The notes under the pieces: generated by a model | Databases searched by the model: none | What the model was told of the DNA's origin: nothing | What the model saw: the letters and a program-made list of their open reading frames with translations, nothing else | Made by a program: the position numbers and the translations under genes | Shown: positions 22,212 to 57,354 of the stretch, piece after piece | Numbering within the stretch: the first letter of the stretch is position 1 | Layout: every line of letters starts with the position of its first letter | Source of the DNA: Hymenopus coronatus | Taxonomy: Eukaryota > Arthropoda > Insecta > Mantodea > Hymenopodidae | Reading direction: 5' to 3' | Assembly: GCA_030762935.1 (NCBI GenBank) | Contig: CM060893.1 | Coordinates: 12,878,001-12,942,000 of the forward strand | DNA length: 64,000 bases

Positions 22212-23067
22212 ATCTGATGTGTTACACTCACCTGACTTTCGCTAGCTCTTCTACAAACTTCTTACACTTGATTATTCTTCTTTCTGCCCCTTGCTAATCG
22301 TGGTACTCATTAGCACAATGTTCTCATTACTTAGTTCCGTAGAAGTAGGAGGAAAATAAGGGAATACACTAGGCTAAACCAATAGTCAAATGTTTTAAAA
22401 GCTGTCGTTACGCGATTGTCATTACAAATTGCTTCTTTTCTTGGCCAGGAGTAGAACAAAAGAAAAACGGACACTCCCGTCTGAGAAAAGTATAAGTACT
22501 TCACAACTGAAACTAATAACAATGAATACCTCGAAAACGGTAAGCTCCACGAGAAAAATGTATATGTCATAACTTGTGTATTTTAACAAGACCTACATTT
22601 GTTGTATAGTAAGTTTTTGTCTGTCTCTTACAGTTTACTAGCTATGGCAAATTAAATAAAATTCATCCAGAATAAACAGCTCTTCAGAAGCTATTCCCAG
22701 AAAATTCAAGATATACATTTTATTTGTCATGTAAATATCTTTAATATACAATATTTTAATCAAAATCGTTAGAGCCATTTTTAAGAAAATAAAATGTTTC
22801 GAAAAAAGTTCCATGTAAAGGGTAGTTTGGGGTGGGGGGAAGATACTAAACTTAAATACCAGGTTTGGTATTTTAGCTACTATTCGTTTCTGAGTTATCG
22901 TGTTCACAGACACACACATACACGGACCTTTTCCTGAAAATGCTTTTTATGGATACAGGGGGTCCTAAAACATGTATTTCCGGTGAAATCTCGACATCGA
23001 ATTTTTGGGTGGAATGCAATACTTCTCTATCCCTATGTACATTGTACATACGGGGCTAGAGAAAGTA
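22212..23067 (+). mobile_element. 850-bp family copy, subfamily II, full length
   Basis: The closest sibling of 6017-6894, sharing 'cttttcttggccagg' and the hairpin 'ctctatccctatgtaca..tgtacatacggggctagag'. It lost about 40 bp in the G-rich zone (22838-22840). Flanks are A-runs on both sides. Confidence 0.9.
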
Positions 23068-23571
23068 AAAAGATTCCTTGGATGTTTTCCTTCTTCCCTT
23101 CAATGAAATTTTATGCTGGTACATACACACCATTTTTTGTTCCACTTCTAACAAAGTATAAGATCCTTCAAATAATGAGCAATTCAAACCATCAGGAGGT
23201 GATGATTCAGTCAGTGCTATAAAAAGTGTTACATTGTTGGCATACAGTTCATATATGACAACATCTACTGCAGCTGGCAGCATGAAACATGCATGTTAGG
23301 ACACGAAAAACAAAACTGATATTTCATGGATTTATATGATTTCTCATGTTCAAAGATCTAGCAATGGGTAAATCTTGAAAATAGAGAAAATGGGGTTTTT
23401 CTTGTACGCCTATGTCCTAACAGTATATTCAGACGGGACAACATTTTCGATTCAGGGGATGCGAAATCCAACCCCAAAACATAAGCTATATCCAGTAAAA
23501 TGGTTGGGAACATTTCCTTCAGGCTAAAACTGTGTAAAAGCTAGAGGAAACATAATGGAAATCAAACTCAC
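23068..23571. other. SMG1 intron or flank, no exon seen
   Basis: Lies directly downstream (in transcription sense) of the last recognised SMG1 exon. The donor at 23571 shows that an intron starts here. No further SMG1-like block was found between 1 and 23571. Confidence 0.5.
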
Positions 23572-46248
<22,677 letters not shown>

Positions 46249-46409
46249 TCATAGAACATTGTAATTCAGCACCTGCGTTTGCTGTTTAATTTTGAGACAG
46301 TTTAAATCATGGAGCTCTGAATCACCTGTAGTATCTCCCTAAAGCATATCTGCATGAGGACATCTGAACGGCACAGCAGTCAATCAGTGCTTTGGAATGT
46401 CATTATTAT

Positions 46410-46930
46410 AAAAAAAACCTGTCATTCATTTCTGCATATCTTCTGCAAACTATACAGACAAGATTTTATTTTTTTATCTACTTCATATTCAAATAAGGCA
46501 TTTGCAGAATTAGACATTTCATATTCTTTGCAAGACAAAAAACAAAAGAAAAGAGACATAGCACTTAAAAGATGTAAAATATTGAAAAATTCAAACCAAT
46601 CGGAACAAACATCCCAGAAATGGTTAATAGGCAAACCATATATTTCACACAATAACATTTTAACAAGATCTGCATTTTTTTCAGGTAGTCTGTTACAAAA
46701 AATTAAACAAAATTTAGAAAGAAGAGGATTTCACAGGTGTTCAATTAAAATTCAAGGTACACATTTTATTCATGTCATGTACTAATTTCTTTTTCCTCGG
46801 CAATAGCTGGTATGGAATGGGGAGAATTTTGGGAAATTTTCATGCCAAACCTTTGGAAGATACTGGAATGAATTTCAAGCTTGGTACTTTTTCAAGTCTT
46901 CTTATTTTGATGGTTTTTGTTTCAGACTGA
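46410..46930 (+). repeat. 850-bp family copy, old subfamily III
   Basis: Order of landmarks is kept despite heavy change: 'catcccagaaatggttaata', 'taacaagatctgcattt', 'agaagaggatttcacagg', 'caaggtacacattttattc', 'tttggaagatactgg', 'caagcttggtactttt'. No hairpin end is left. Confidence 0.6.
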
Positions 46931-47099
46931 TATACTAGTAAGTTGACTATTGTAGAATGAATGGCTGTTGTGGGTGCTTAATTGTGTCGTTTACTGCAAG
47001 CACAGGTCCAAGAGAAATTTAGCTTAAATTTCATAAACTGGCACCTATACAAGCAAATATCTGACTTTTGCACAGTAAATTTCAGAGGACAGGTACACT

Positions 47100-47310
47100 T
47101 CTGCATTCTGCATTACCTGGGAGAATGTACCTTCCTAAGAGATGCAATTGGCAGAGTCTCTAAGAGTGCATCACGTTCACTTGACCTGATACTGTTAGGC
47201 ATTCTCCCTGGGGTTTATCAGGACATGAGTGTACAAAATCTCAGGAATTATATTCAAGCAGCATGTGCAACAATTACAGGTTTGCAGAAGATATGCAAAA
47301 CTCAATGAGA
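47100..47310 (+). pseudogene. Tc1/mariner-like transposase C-terminal relic
   Basis: The frame 46982-47308 contains SRSLDLILLGILPGVYQ followed by LRNYIQAACATITGLQ. This corresponds to the 'SPDLTPLDFFLWGxxKxxVY' and 'LRxRIxxAxAxIT' stations of DDE_3 transposases, with deletions in the catalytic segment. Too short to place in a clade. Confidence 0.5.
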
Positions 47311-47404
47311 TTTTTTTTTTTTTCTAATAATGGTAATCAAACATTGATTGACTGCTGTACATCAAAAGAATAGTAACTAATATTTAAAAAATGTACAATA
47401 ATGT

Positions 47405-47505
47405 ATTGAATAATTGAAACCAATAAGATCAAATATCTCAGAAATGGTTAATGTCCAAAAAAAAATTTATTTCATATAAGCACATTTTAACAAGATCTAC
47501 ATTTT
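47405..47505 (+). repeat. 850-bp family copy, old host, left part
   Basis: 'ggaaccaataagatc..atctcagaaatggttaatg..taacaagatctacatttt', interrupted at its T-run by the copy 47506-48346. It resumes at 48347. Confidence 0.65.
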
Positions 47506-48346
47506 TACTTTCTCTACACGTACTATGTACATAGTGTATAGAGAAGGTATTGTAATGCACCAAAAATTTGATACTCAGATTTCACCAGAAATACATATTT
47601 TGAGACCCCTGAACCAAAAAAATTTTTTTTAGAAAAATGTCCGTGTGTGTGTCTGTGGGCAGCGTATCTCAAAAATGAAAAGTCTGTTAAAAACCAAACT
47701 TGGAATATAGGTTTGGTATCTTCCAAGGATGTGACACAAAGATTTTCAATAAAATCACCCCACCCTAAACTACCCTTTTACATGGAACTTTTTTCAAAAA
47801 TTTTGATTTTTTCAAAAATGGCCCTAATGATTTTCATTAAAATCTGTATATTAAAGATATTTACATGACAAATAAAATGTATATCTTGAATTTTCTGGGA
47901 ATAGCCTTTGAAGAGTACTTTATTCTGGACACGGAATTTTGCATAACTGCTAAACCGTAAGAGATGGACAAAAACTTAATACACAAAAAATGTATAGCAT
48001 GTTAAAGCACACAATTTATGATATATAATTTTTTCATGGAGTTGATTGTTTTTGAGATATTTCTTGTTATTGACTTCAGCTTTGAAAAACTTATACTTTT
48101 CTCATATAGGAATTTGTCAACTCGTGTCCATACAAACAAAGGAACTTCAGTCACATAGCAACCAGCTTTTGACTATCATTTTAAGCTATGGTATTCCCTT
48201 ATTTCGTTTCTACTTGCAAGGAAGCAGATAATAACAATATTTCTTATTTTTTCTGGATTAGCATGAAGTAAATAGAAACATAAGCTTTTTAATAAAACTT
48301 TTTTGCAGAGATGTAGAGATAGTCATTTGAATGGAGCACATCAGAT
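47506..48346 (-). mobile_element. 850-bp family copy, full length, nested
   Basis: TACTTTC after TTTT, CATCAGAT before TTTT. All inner landmarks are present, with a short GT tract (47644-47651). It is inserted into the 'ctacattttttgtg' site of an old forward copy. Confidence 0.88.
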
Positions 48347-48590
48347 TTTTTATGTAGTCAGTGTTTGTTATGGTTTAATTTTACCTGTTACAAAATTAAT
48401 TCAGAATGAAGAGGATTTCACAGTCTAAAGACAGATAATGGGAACAATGATATAAAATAGATGCCAGACATTGAATTTCATAAGCAGCTACCATCATGAT
48501 AACACTCTCATTTCATGTCTGCCAGTACATTATTTCTACAAAATGGACCGCATACTTTCTCTGCCTATCACTATGTGATAGAGAAAGAAA
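48347..48590 (+). repeat. 850-bp family copy, old host, right part
   Basis: 'tttttatgtagtcag', 'acctgttacaaaattaattc' and 'cagaatgaagagg' continue the host. The final 'actttctctgcctatcactatgtgatagagaaag' (48555-48588) is a short stem-loop that may be its shrunken 3' end. Confidence 0.5.
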
Positions 48591-48639
48591 AATTAATATC
48601 TCTAAATTGCTTGATATAATTCATTAATATGTTCTATGT

Positions 48640-49720
48640 TCCATATTCTGTTTTACATGTTGCATTAAAATTTGCATTTTATGTAAGATGAAGAAAGAAT
48701 GAAGTAACAAAGGAAGTTGTACAAGAAAGATGTCTATGCCAAGCATAAAAAAAACTTATTCCAGTTTTGCTTAATTTTCTTATTGATTACATTTTGAAAG
48801 ATGTAAAGTTAGCGATGATCTACATCAGCAATTTACATAGAACTTTCAGGAGTAATGTCTATGGATTGCTTGATGGTTGATTGCATAACAGTAAGGGATT
48901 TAAAACTGACCATGGGTGCAATCGAATGATGCTACAATAAATGTGGGTGAAAATGAATCAGAAGAAAACAGTTAAGAGAGGATTGAAATCAAGTTTAGAA
49001 GGAAGCTGATTTGGTGAAGGTGGAGAAATTCAAATTGCTAGGAAATGTTAATATTTCGGAGTTAAGTTGTCTGCAAGCTGGGAAAGACAGAAAAAATGTA
49101 AATGGCATGTTATTTATGGACGCTCTTTAACTACTGTGGTTCTCAGCGTCCTATTCTAAATTGGGCCTGAAAGACTGCTTAATTTTGCTCAGAGGTCTCT
49201 CTATCAGGCTTGAGGTTCTTTTACATGCCGTAAATCTATGACGTGGGACCAACGGGTAAAGGGGAGTTTTCCTAGGGGTGCAATAAGATGTTTGTATACA
49301 GCACCAACAAGGATTATAGTGGATTGAGAGGATTTATTGTGACCAGCTGGATGTATGGAGCTGAAATTTGGGGGATTGAAGAAGGGTGCGAAAGACTGAA
49401 TTTAGTTCTGAGAACATTTTGAAAGTGAATTTTAGAAGTCACAAAGCTTATAGTTAAAATAGTGAGGGTTATTGTTACAGATTAAGTATGCAAAGAGTAC
49501 TCAAATGATTATTTTGTACTCAGCAATTGCCAGAGCTATATTAGTTAAAAGGGAATAGGGCACAAAGTAATTGATAATTGGGAAAGATTAAGGAGCAATT
49601 GATCTGGAAAGGTTTAGGAGATATGTGGTATAGAATTGGTAATCCTAATAGGGGATTTTGGAGAGTACTGAGAAAAAGATTGGAGGATATGGATAGGCAG
49701 AATTTATGTGCTCAGATGAA
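48640..49720 (+). pseudogene. LINE reverse transcriptase relic
   Basis: Broken frames: MNQKKTVK (48954 on), VEKFKLLGN (49021 on), FIVTSWMYGAEIWGIEEGCERLN (about 49339-49405), then a basic C-terminal region ending WYRIGNPNRGFWRVLRKRLEDMDRQ (about 49627-49700). The 'MxYGAEIWG' box is the thumb region of non-LTR reverse transcriptases. A type A SINE interrupts it at 49095. Confidence 0.65.
49095..49257 (-). repeat. tRNA-derived SINE, type A, 5'-truncated
   Basis: Contains the 3' body only ('cgctctttaactactgtgg' to 'ccgtaaatctatgacg' on the plus strand). The tRNA head is absent, as in 5'-truncated LINE-driven copies. It lies within a LINE relic. Confidence 0.85.
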
Positions 49721-49729
49721 AGGGAAAAA

Positions 49730-50575
49730 ATCTGATGATCCATTCACATGACTTTCTCTACATCTCTGCAACAAATTATTGTTAAAAAGCTTATGCTTCT
49801 ATTTACTTCATGCTAATTGAGAAAAAATTAGCAGAAATAGTCTTATTACTTGCGTCCTTGTAAGTAGAAGCGAAATAAGGAAGTACCATAGGTTAAAGTG
49901 ATAGTCAAAAGTTGGTTGCTATGTCACTGAAGTTCCTTCGTTTGTATGGACAGGAGTTGACAAATTCCTGTATGAGAAAAGTATAAGTTTTTTAAAGGTG
50001 AATACCTCAAAAAGCGGCCAACTCCACGAAAAAAATGTATATAACATAAATTGTGTGTTTTAATGTGCTGTACATTTTTTGTGTGGCAAGTTTTTGTCTA
50101 TCTCTTACGGTTTAGCAGTTATGCAAAATTCTGTAAAATTGATCTATAATAAAGTAGTCTACAGAGGCTATTCCCAGAAAATTCAGATATACATTTTATT
50201 TGTCAGCTAAATATCTTTTATATATGATATTTTAATCAAAGTCCTTAGAGCCATTTTTAAGAAAGTCAAACATTTCAAAAAATTTCCATGTTAAAGTTAG
50301 GTAGGGGTGGGTGGATTTTTCTCAAAATCTTCGTGTTGCATTCCTGGAAGATACCAAACTTAAATGCCAAGTTTGGTATTTTACCGACATTTCATTTTTG
50401 AGTTTTCGTGTTCATAGACACACACACATGCGTGGACCATTTTCTGAAAAGGCTTTTTTTTTTTATACAGGCAGCTCTATAATATATATTTCCGGTGAAA
50501 TCTCGGTATCAAATTTTTGGGTGGAGTGCAATACCTTCTCTTTACACTATGTATATAATACGTGTAGAAAAAGTA
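49730..50575 (+). mobile_element. 850-bp family copy, full length
   Basis: ATCTGATG start after an A6 run and GTA end before AAAA. The hairpin arm is slightly mutated ('gtgtagaaaaagta'), and the CA tract is four units (50419-50427). Confidence 0.9.
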
Positions 50576-52214
50576 AAAATTGTTGCAATGTTGTTGTTAT
50601 TATGAAGAAAAATATAGGAAAAGAAGTGTATATTAAAACTAAACATCAGTTGAGTGGTTTCCAAAATATTTCTATAAACACATAATCTCTTCTTTTAATT
50701 GTGAAATGTTGTAAACACAATTCAATTTGCTGTTAAACAGGCACATCCAGACTTCCTTTTGAATTGTAAACAGTAAGCAATGTATCACAAACTTAGAGCT
50801 TTCCTATTCTTTAGGAACTTGATACTGCTAATGTGAGCCAGAAACCAAGGCAGGCAAACACACAGGCCTGAGTAAACATGGAACAGTGCCACGAATGATA
50901 CGGGGAACCTCACACTAATGCACTTCACCTCAGATTGAGATGCAATCCATTTGCTGGCTAGGTGCCAATAAATCTAATACTAACCACTAAAATCTCTGAG
51001 AACAGCCTCAAGCTGTTGGCCTTGGAACAGAAGAGTGCTGCATCACTAGTCAATGTTTACTTTGCTTCCAGCCAATAACCCTAACACCATTCTGAGGTAA
51101 GACACTCCTGTGTTTCAAGTCTAATTACAACGTTTAATTGAGAGGCCTGGCTGTAAATACGGGTAAGCAGCACGTGACATTAAGTGATTATTTACTCTTA
51201 CGTGAGAAGCATGTTTTCACAAAATATTCCATTTTAAGACCTTCCTGAGTCAACTCAATTTTAACGTCATTTGCCAATACACACAATCTTAATATTGCTT
51301 TATCTTATTTAGTGTACTATATTTTTTTTAAAATTTTTGCTTAATATCTTAACAACCCTCAAAAATATTATTTATTTAAGACAACGTATCTGTAAAAATC
51401 CAAAAATCCAGTTTTTTGTGAATGTTTTGGCGTTTTTAACCTATACTAAAAATATAAAACATATAGTGCACACAGCATGTCGATATCTTAGCGTAAGAGC
51501 TCAAGTGTTCTTGGGCCTATCATTTCTGACTAATGTATGCTTTAAAAGACCGAATTTAGCTCTTCTATTGTGTTTTCTGGAGTTCAATATTTCCTCTAGA
51601 TTTCACTGCCTTCTCATTTTTGACATTTATATTTCTGTCTACACGTGAATCAGCCAGTTCAGTTGCATTTTCTTTCCACATATTTTATTGATACTAGACG
51701 TCTCTATTTCAATCAGAAACAGTTTTTCATGTGTTGCTTTCTTGTGCTTTATGAAAATAGGGACAAAGAGACCAGAATGCAATCTAATGGTGAATTTAGT
51801 ACTACTTAAGGGTGCATAATTGTTGAGGCCATTGGCTCTGACAAATGTTGCAATTCTCTTCTTAATGCTTCAAAGCTTCACATCTTAAAATACATTCAGA
51901 AAACAGTATTTAAGCATATAACAAGTATACTCAGGATTTTAATCTAGGATATATTGAGAGATTGAAATATTGATTATTGAGTTTCATTCATTGATTTTTA
52001 TTTTTATAGCATGTCCTGTAACAAAACAAAAAATCTTTTCCAGGTAACTCACCCTGAGATTCAAACTTGGGACCTCTTGATTGTGATGCAGACTAATTTT
52101 CAGAATAAAAAATAACCAAACAAAGAAACACCCTAAAAGTAATTGTATTTTAAGAGGTTAACTATGTCAAACTGTTAAGATATTAATCCTTTCATTTATA
52201 ATTAATCACTTTCA
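50576..52214. other. unassigned sequence, SINE fragment only
   Basis: No exon recognised. A type C SINE head fragment lies at 52043-52093 on the minus strand ('ctcaccctgagattcaaact'). The frame 51337-51648 (+) has hydrophobic runs but no recognisable family. Confidence 0.4.
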
Positions 52215-52560
52215 GCATCTATTGTATTCCATCCAAAAATTTGATGAAGAGATCTCACCAGAAATATGTTTTGAGGACCCTTAAATCTAAAAAAGTCTAT
52301 GAAAAAGGTGTGTGTGTTGGAGTGAGTGCGCATGTGAGAAATAAGGTGATTGAATACTAAAACTTACTTAAGCCCAGGATCTTTCAGAATACAAAATAAA
52401 GGTTTTCAAAACAGTTCCCCCACATCTAACTAACATTTAAAAGGAAAACATGCTATTTATTTTCCCAAACTAACCTTTACAGGGAAAAGGCTTTGTTATT
52501 TACTTTCTAAGGTATTCACTGATTTTGATTAAAATGACATATGTATGCAATTTTGAAGCG
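52215..52560 (-). repeat. 850-bp family fragment, decayed
   Basis: Minus-strand order 'attccatccaaaaatttgat', 'gatctcaccagaaatatg', 'gaggacccttaaatc', GT tract, 'agcccaggatctttcag', 'cccccacatctaactaac', 'ctgattttgattaaaat'. The C-rich zone is duplicated ('ccaaactaacctttac'). Confidence 0.65.
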
Positions 52561-52730
52561 ACAAAATCTTAATAAAGAGAAAGTGAAGAGTTGATTGAAA
52601 TGCACTATTTATATCAAGTATTATTTTGTAATAAGCCAGTTTCAAAATATTTGTTGTTTTCCATTTTTATTTTTGCTGGACTGAAGCCTAAATTGATCAG
52701 CATATATGAACCTTTCTGATTCTTCATTTT

Positions 52731-52915
52731 TACTTTCTCTATTGAATACTTACAGTAAATAGAGGAAGTACTATATTCTGCTCAAAAATAAGATGTCGAG
52801 ATTTTACTGAAATTACATAATTTCAGGATGCCTGAATTCAAGAAAAGCATTTTTTAGAATATCTGAATATCTTTGAATAAAATGACTCAAAAAGGATTAA
52901 GATGTAAGATTAGCT
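52731..52915 (-). repeat. 850-bp family fragment, decayed
   Basis: The terminal hairpin part 'tactttctctattgaatact', then 'aagatgtcgagattttac' and 'gaattcaagaaaagcat', followed by divergence. Confidence 0.6.
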
Positions 52916-52999
52916 ACAGAGTATCTTCGTTTATTGTATGTTTCTGCATAATATAGACAAACGTCTCCAGGAAGATTGCTGTGGTGCAAGATGATGGAG

Positions 53000-54325
53000 A
53001 AGAAGAACAGGATGAGTATGATAATGGACCAGAAGCAGGTATATTAGAGAATGGGGACCCAAAGAAAGGGATCAAATAGCAAGAATAACAAATTTACAAC
53101 AGTGATGATATCAGTACACTTTCATAACAAAAACAATTGTATCACAATAACATATTCAACAAAAACTACAGACACTTTAAGAAGTAACAACCTTTGAATT
53201 ATTTAAATTGGGTTATTAGCTCCTAATGGGGTAGCATTATTTGAATTGGGAAGAGCTGGGAGGAAGGGATCAGCAGTCAAAAGGATAGTGAAATATTCGA
53301 ACAGGATCTAAGTATTACAGGAAGGAAATATTATCAAAGTCTTTTAGGGCACAAGAATCAGCAAAATGGGAAAGAAATTGGATATGTCAATTAATGGTAA
53401 TTGCAAGAGAAGTTGGATTTTACGAGCTAGCCAATCAACAGACAATAGGGGGTCAAAAACTAAGGAATAAAGAGAAAACACATAGATGATACAGAGAAAC
53501 AAGAAATATTAGGTAGCTTAAGGGATAAGACTACTTTAATGTTACATAGGAGTGTTAAGAAAGAAGGGGAAGAGAAAAATACATTGACATCTGTGAAAAA
53601 ATGGGAAGAGAGGTTCTGGCATGGGCAAGAACAGGAATGTTATTAAAAGATCTGTGCTCACTATGTGGCAATGTCAATAACAACTTACACTGCATAATTG
53701 AGTGCGAGGAAAGCAAAATGTGGAGAGAGATAACATGGAATAAAGAAAAAGTTACCACCAGAGATATTGTATTTAAAAATTTTTGGAAACAATAAAAAAG
53801 AATTTCTGAAACAACTAGGTAATTATACAGGGAAAGTAAGAGAGAAATGGGGGAAGAAAATCGTCAAAGAAATAGAGGATCTTAGTAATAAAACTGATGA
53901 TGTAATTTATAGAACAGGTAAATACATTAAGTTGGTATGGTTTGGTTGGTATCTAATGTTGAGCAGTTGGCAATGAAACCATTCGCTCTCTTGCATTCCA
54001 GTATTTTGATGCCATATTATCATGTTGACTAAAGGTTGAGCAGCGCAGTAGATAGTTTCCATCCATATCTTCTTTAAGTGAACAGAAAGGACACAGCGGA
54101 GATCTTGCTATACCAATTCTGAGTAAATGTTTATTGAGACAGTCATCGCCTGTTATGTTAAGTAGGTAGGCTATAAAAATGTACAATTAGAGGGAAAGGT
54201 ACACATACATAAATAACCAGGGTGTTAACTGTATATGATACCACATTCAGCAACACCAGGAACGTAACTATATATGTATGATGTTTGTAACTTTAAAAGA
54301 TGAAATAAATTATCTATCTAAATTG
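53000..54325 (+). pseudogene. LINE C-terminal relic with Cys/His knuckle
   Basis: After a stretch of decayed, basic frames, 53601-53795 reads KDLCSLCGNVNNNLHCIIECEE, a C-x2-C-x7-H-x4-C knuckle as found near the C terminus of several LINE clades. A charged tail follows (53767-53960). The end near 54300-54325 ('gatgaaataaattatctatc') looks like a LINE 3' end. An antisense LINE scrap lies within (53953-54186). Confidence 0.6.
53953..54186 (-). pseudogene. LINE C-terminal zinc-knuckle fragment, antisense
   Basis: The minus frame reads LLNITGDDCLNKHLLRIGIA, then SPLCPFCSLKEDMDGNYLLRC and ASKYWNARERM. This follows the 'TGHDCLxxHLxRIGI..CPLC..EMDxEHLxxC..YWxAR' pattern of the C terminus of insect LINEs. 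It is inside another LINE relic of opposite orientation. Confidence 0.8.
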
Positions 54326-54329
54326 GGTT

Positions 54330-55208
54330 ATTACAAGTACTATTAAATTATTATTTTCAGTGATACAGTTACAAATTAAACATATAGGACATCCTTGTCT
54401 TTTATATTTCTTATGAGGTATAACACTCCATATTCTACAATAAAATTAGGGTGCTATGCTCCTGAACACAGCAGAGCTTTTATAGAGCATTCCTATATGA
54501 ATGTAATTGAATAAATAATAGATATGTAAAATAATTCCCTGTTAAAGTTTTATTCTTAACTTTCACTGTTTTCAAAGGATTTGTTTCTCCTACCAGGTGT
54601 CAGGAACTCTCTTTTCCATTCTTTCAGGTTTACAACCTTGTTGCCCTTTCTAAAGAATCTGCTTTTTGTTTTATTCTGATTTTCATATTCCTTATTTTCT
54701 CAAAAAAATCATTTATTTTTATTATAATCCAAGTCTAGAATTTTTCTTAAACTTTATTTAATTCTGGCTATTGCAATAGAATTCCTTTTCTAATTTTCTG
54801 ACAGTAACGAATTCATTAAATGGTTTATAAAAATTCATTGAAACATGATTGAAAATATAATGTATTCTCCTCCATTTTGACCTCATAAACTGAAACTGAA
54901 AATGTTGCAACAGGCATTCTCCACAAATTCAACAAACTTGCACAGCTATTTATACACTAATATCAATAGTACAAGACGTATGTGACATATCTCGCCATGT
55001 AAGGGAAATTTTTATGTATACAAAATTATGGAGATACATCTCAAGACTAGCTGCGTCTCATATTTTCTGCTCTGGGAGTTTCATAAGATGCACCTTACTT
55101 TTATTCATTCTACTGCACTTCTGTTAGAATGATTGGGTTTTTAAATGGTAAAAGAATTACCAAAATCGGTTAAATAGTTTTTGAGATTCAAAGAACAATA
55201 AAATAAAA
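54330..55208. other. unassigned sequence, no gene seen
   Basis: Strongly AT-rich with no motif-bearing frame. No repeat landmark recognised. Confidence 0.4.
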
Positions 55209-56068
55209 ATCTGATGTGCTCCATTCACATGACTTTCTCTATATTTCTGCAACAAATTATTGTTAAAAAGCTTATGATTCTATTTACTTCATGTTAATCG
55301 AGAAAAAATTGGCAGAAATAGTCTTATTACTTGCTTCCTTGTAAGTAGAAGTAAAATAAGGGAGCACCATAGGTTAAAAAGATAAACAAAACCTAGTTGC
55401 TATGTGACTAAATTTCCTTTGTATGGACAGATGACAAATTCCTGTATGAAAAAAGTATAAGTTTTTCAAAGCTGAAATCCAAACAAGGAATATTTAAAAA
55501 ACGATCAACTCCACGAAAAAAATTTATATGACATAAATTCTGTGTTTGAATGTGTTCTATATTTTTTGTGTGTTAAGTTTTTGTCTATCTCTTACGGTTT
55601 ACCAGTTTTGCAAAATTCCGTAAAATTCATCCAGAATAAATTGTCTTTAGAGGCTATTCCCAGAAAATTCAAGATATACATATTATTTGTCGGGTAAATA
55701 TCTTTAATATACAATATTTTTATCAAAATCGTTAAGACATTTTTAAGAAAATCAAAATTTTCAAAACTTTTTCCATGTAAAGGGTAGTTTGGGGGGTTGG
55801 GGGGATTTTTTTTGAAAATCTTCGTGTCGCATCCTTGGATGATATCAAACTTAAATACCAAGTTTGGTATTTAATGGTCTTCTCGTTTTTGAGCTATGCT
55901 GCCCACACACACAAGGACATTTTTTCTAAAAATGCTTTTTTTTTTTTTTTTTTTTTTGATTCAGAGGTTCTCAAAACATATATTTCCGGTGAAATCTCAG
56001 TATTGAATTTTGGGTGCATTACAATACCTTCTCTATATACTATGTATATAGTACGTATAGAGAAAGTA
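55209..56068 (+). mobile_element. 850-bp family copy, full length
   Basis: ATCTGATG after AAAA, GAAAGTA before AAAA. The CA tract is short, and the T run before 'gattcagagg' has grown to 19 (55939-55957). The hairpin 'ctctatatactatgtatata..cgtatagag' is nearly perfect. Confidence 0.92.
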
Positions 56069-56109
56069 AAAAACAACAAAAGAAAGAGAAAAAACTGAGA
56101 GTTTTCTAC

Positions 56110-56335
56110 AAAGTCCTTGTCCATGTCTCAGTCATCTTAAATACCCGGCCATAATATCACGCGAACCAATCAGATGTTAGCTTCATTCCAGCTCTTATAA
56201 ATACCAGTCTCTGAAAGCTCAATCCATCAGTTCACCCTGAAGACAAGGAAGATGCACTTCTTCGAAACGTTGGTATCAAGCCAAGTTTTTACCTGGTCAG
56301 AAGCCCAAGAAGTTTTTGAGTTAATACGGCGCCAG
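56110..56335 (+). repeat. possible Penelope-like 3' flank fragment
   Basis: 'caccctgaagacaagg' followed by 'cttcttcgaaacgttgg' (56236-56273) is a phrase seen downstream of Penelope-like and related retroelement frames ('tgaagatg..gaaacgttgg'). No coding part is preserved. Confidence 0.4.
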
Positions 56336-57354
56336 GAAAGCTTCAGTTATTATTTTATATGCTTCTGTGTAACTGATAATAATACAATCATTTACTACAT
56401 GAAAAATACAAATCTTATTAAAATACATAATTTATAAAAAGACATTCTTTGGGGGATTAACCATTTCCAAGATATTCATGGTTACTGTGTTGAAGTTTCC
56501 CACATTTTATGTTTTTTACTAAGCAACCATTATTTTGCTTTTTGTGTTGTCATACAAAGATTATGGGCACTGAAGGCCAGAATGTCAAGGCATGCCTTTT
56601 AAACATTTGAGTACAACTTCAGTATGTCTTGCACCCATGAAATGTGTATTGGAACCTTTTTCTGTAAATATTTATCTTGATTAACATCAATTCAAGTTCC
56701 AATTTGATTTTTTAAAAAAAAAATATTAAAATATTTCATTTTGTTGTTTAAGAATAAAAATGTTATGAATTTATATAATAGAAAATAAATTATTTGGCTC
56801 TGTGCACTCAACTCTAAAAAAATAATTTAAAAAATGAAAAATCAAATCATACACAAAATGTCTTAAACTTCTATGGAGGGAGGAAAAGAAAGGAAAACAC
56901 CACCACCACTATTTAGTTTCCTAAAGCTAAACTGTGCACACACGCTGTATGATTATTAAAACTCTAATTATATTGACAACAAGAGAAACCACTTTAAAAC
57001 TCTTCATTAACCTTCAAAGTAAGTATACTGGAAATTTGAAAATAAATGAACTAAATTGCATAATAAGGGCATTTTAAAAGGCAAAAATGTAAAAAAAGAT
57101 CATGAAAAAGTCATGTTTAAGAATGTCACATACTATTTGAGTACACCTGTGCATGTCCATGGGGTATTTAAATGGGCAAAAAGGTAAAATTGTAATTTGA
57201 TTCTGATTTTATAATATCTGAGGATTATTTCAAGAAACATTAAAAGGAATTTTCTTCTCATTTTTTTTATGTTGCAAAATTATGATACCAAGTACTTATA
57301 TATGATGAAGTATAAAGTTGTTAATTGTTTCTATGATAGTTTCTTAAACACAAA
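56336..57354. other. unassigned sequence, no gene seen
   Basis: AT-rich. A few words near 56395-56470 ('caaatcttattaaaatacat', 'ggggattaaccatttccaag') hint at a very old minus-oriented family copy, but the order cannot be followed further. Confidence 0.4.

Noticed and set aside
23056..23283. Next SMG1 exon downstream of 23572
   Set aside because: The 75-codon minus frame has no SMG1 station and no fitting splice sites.
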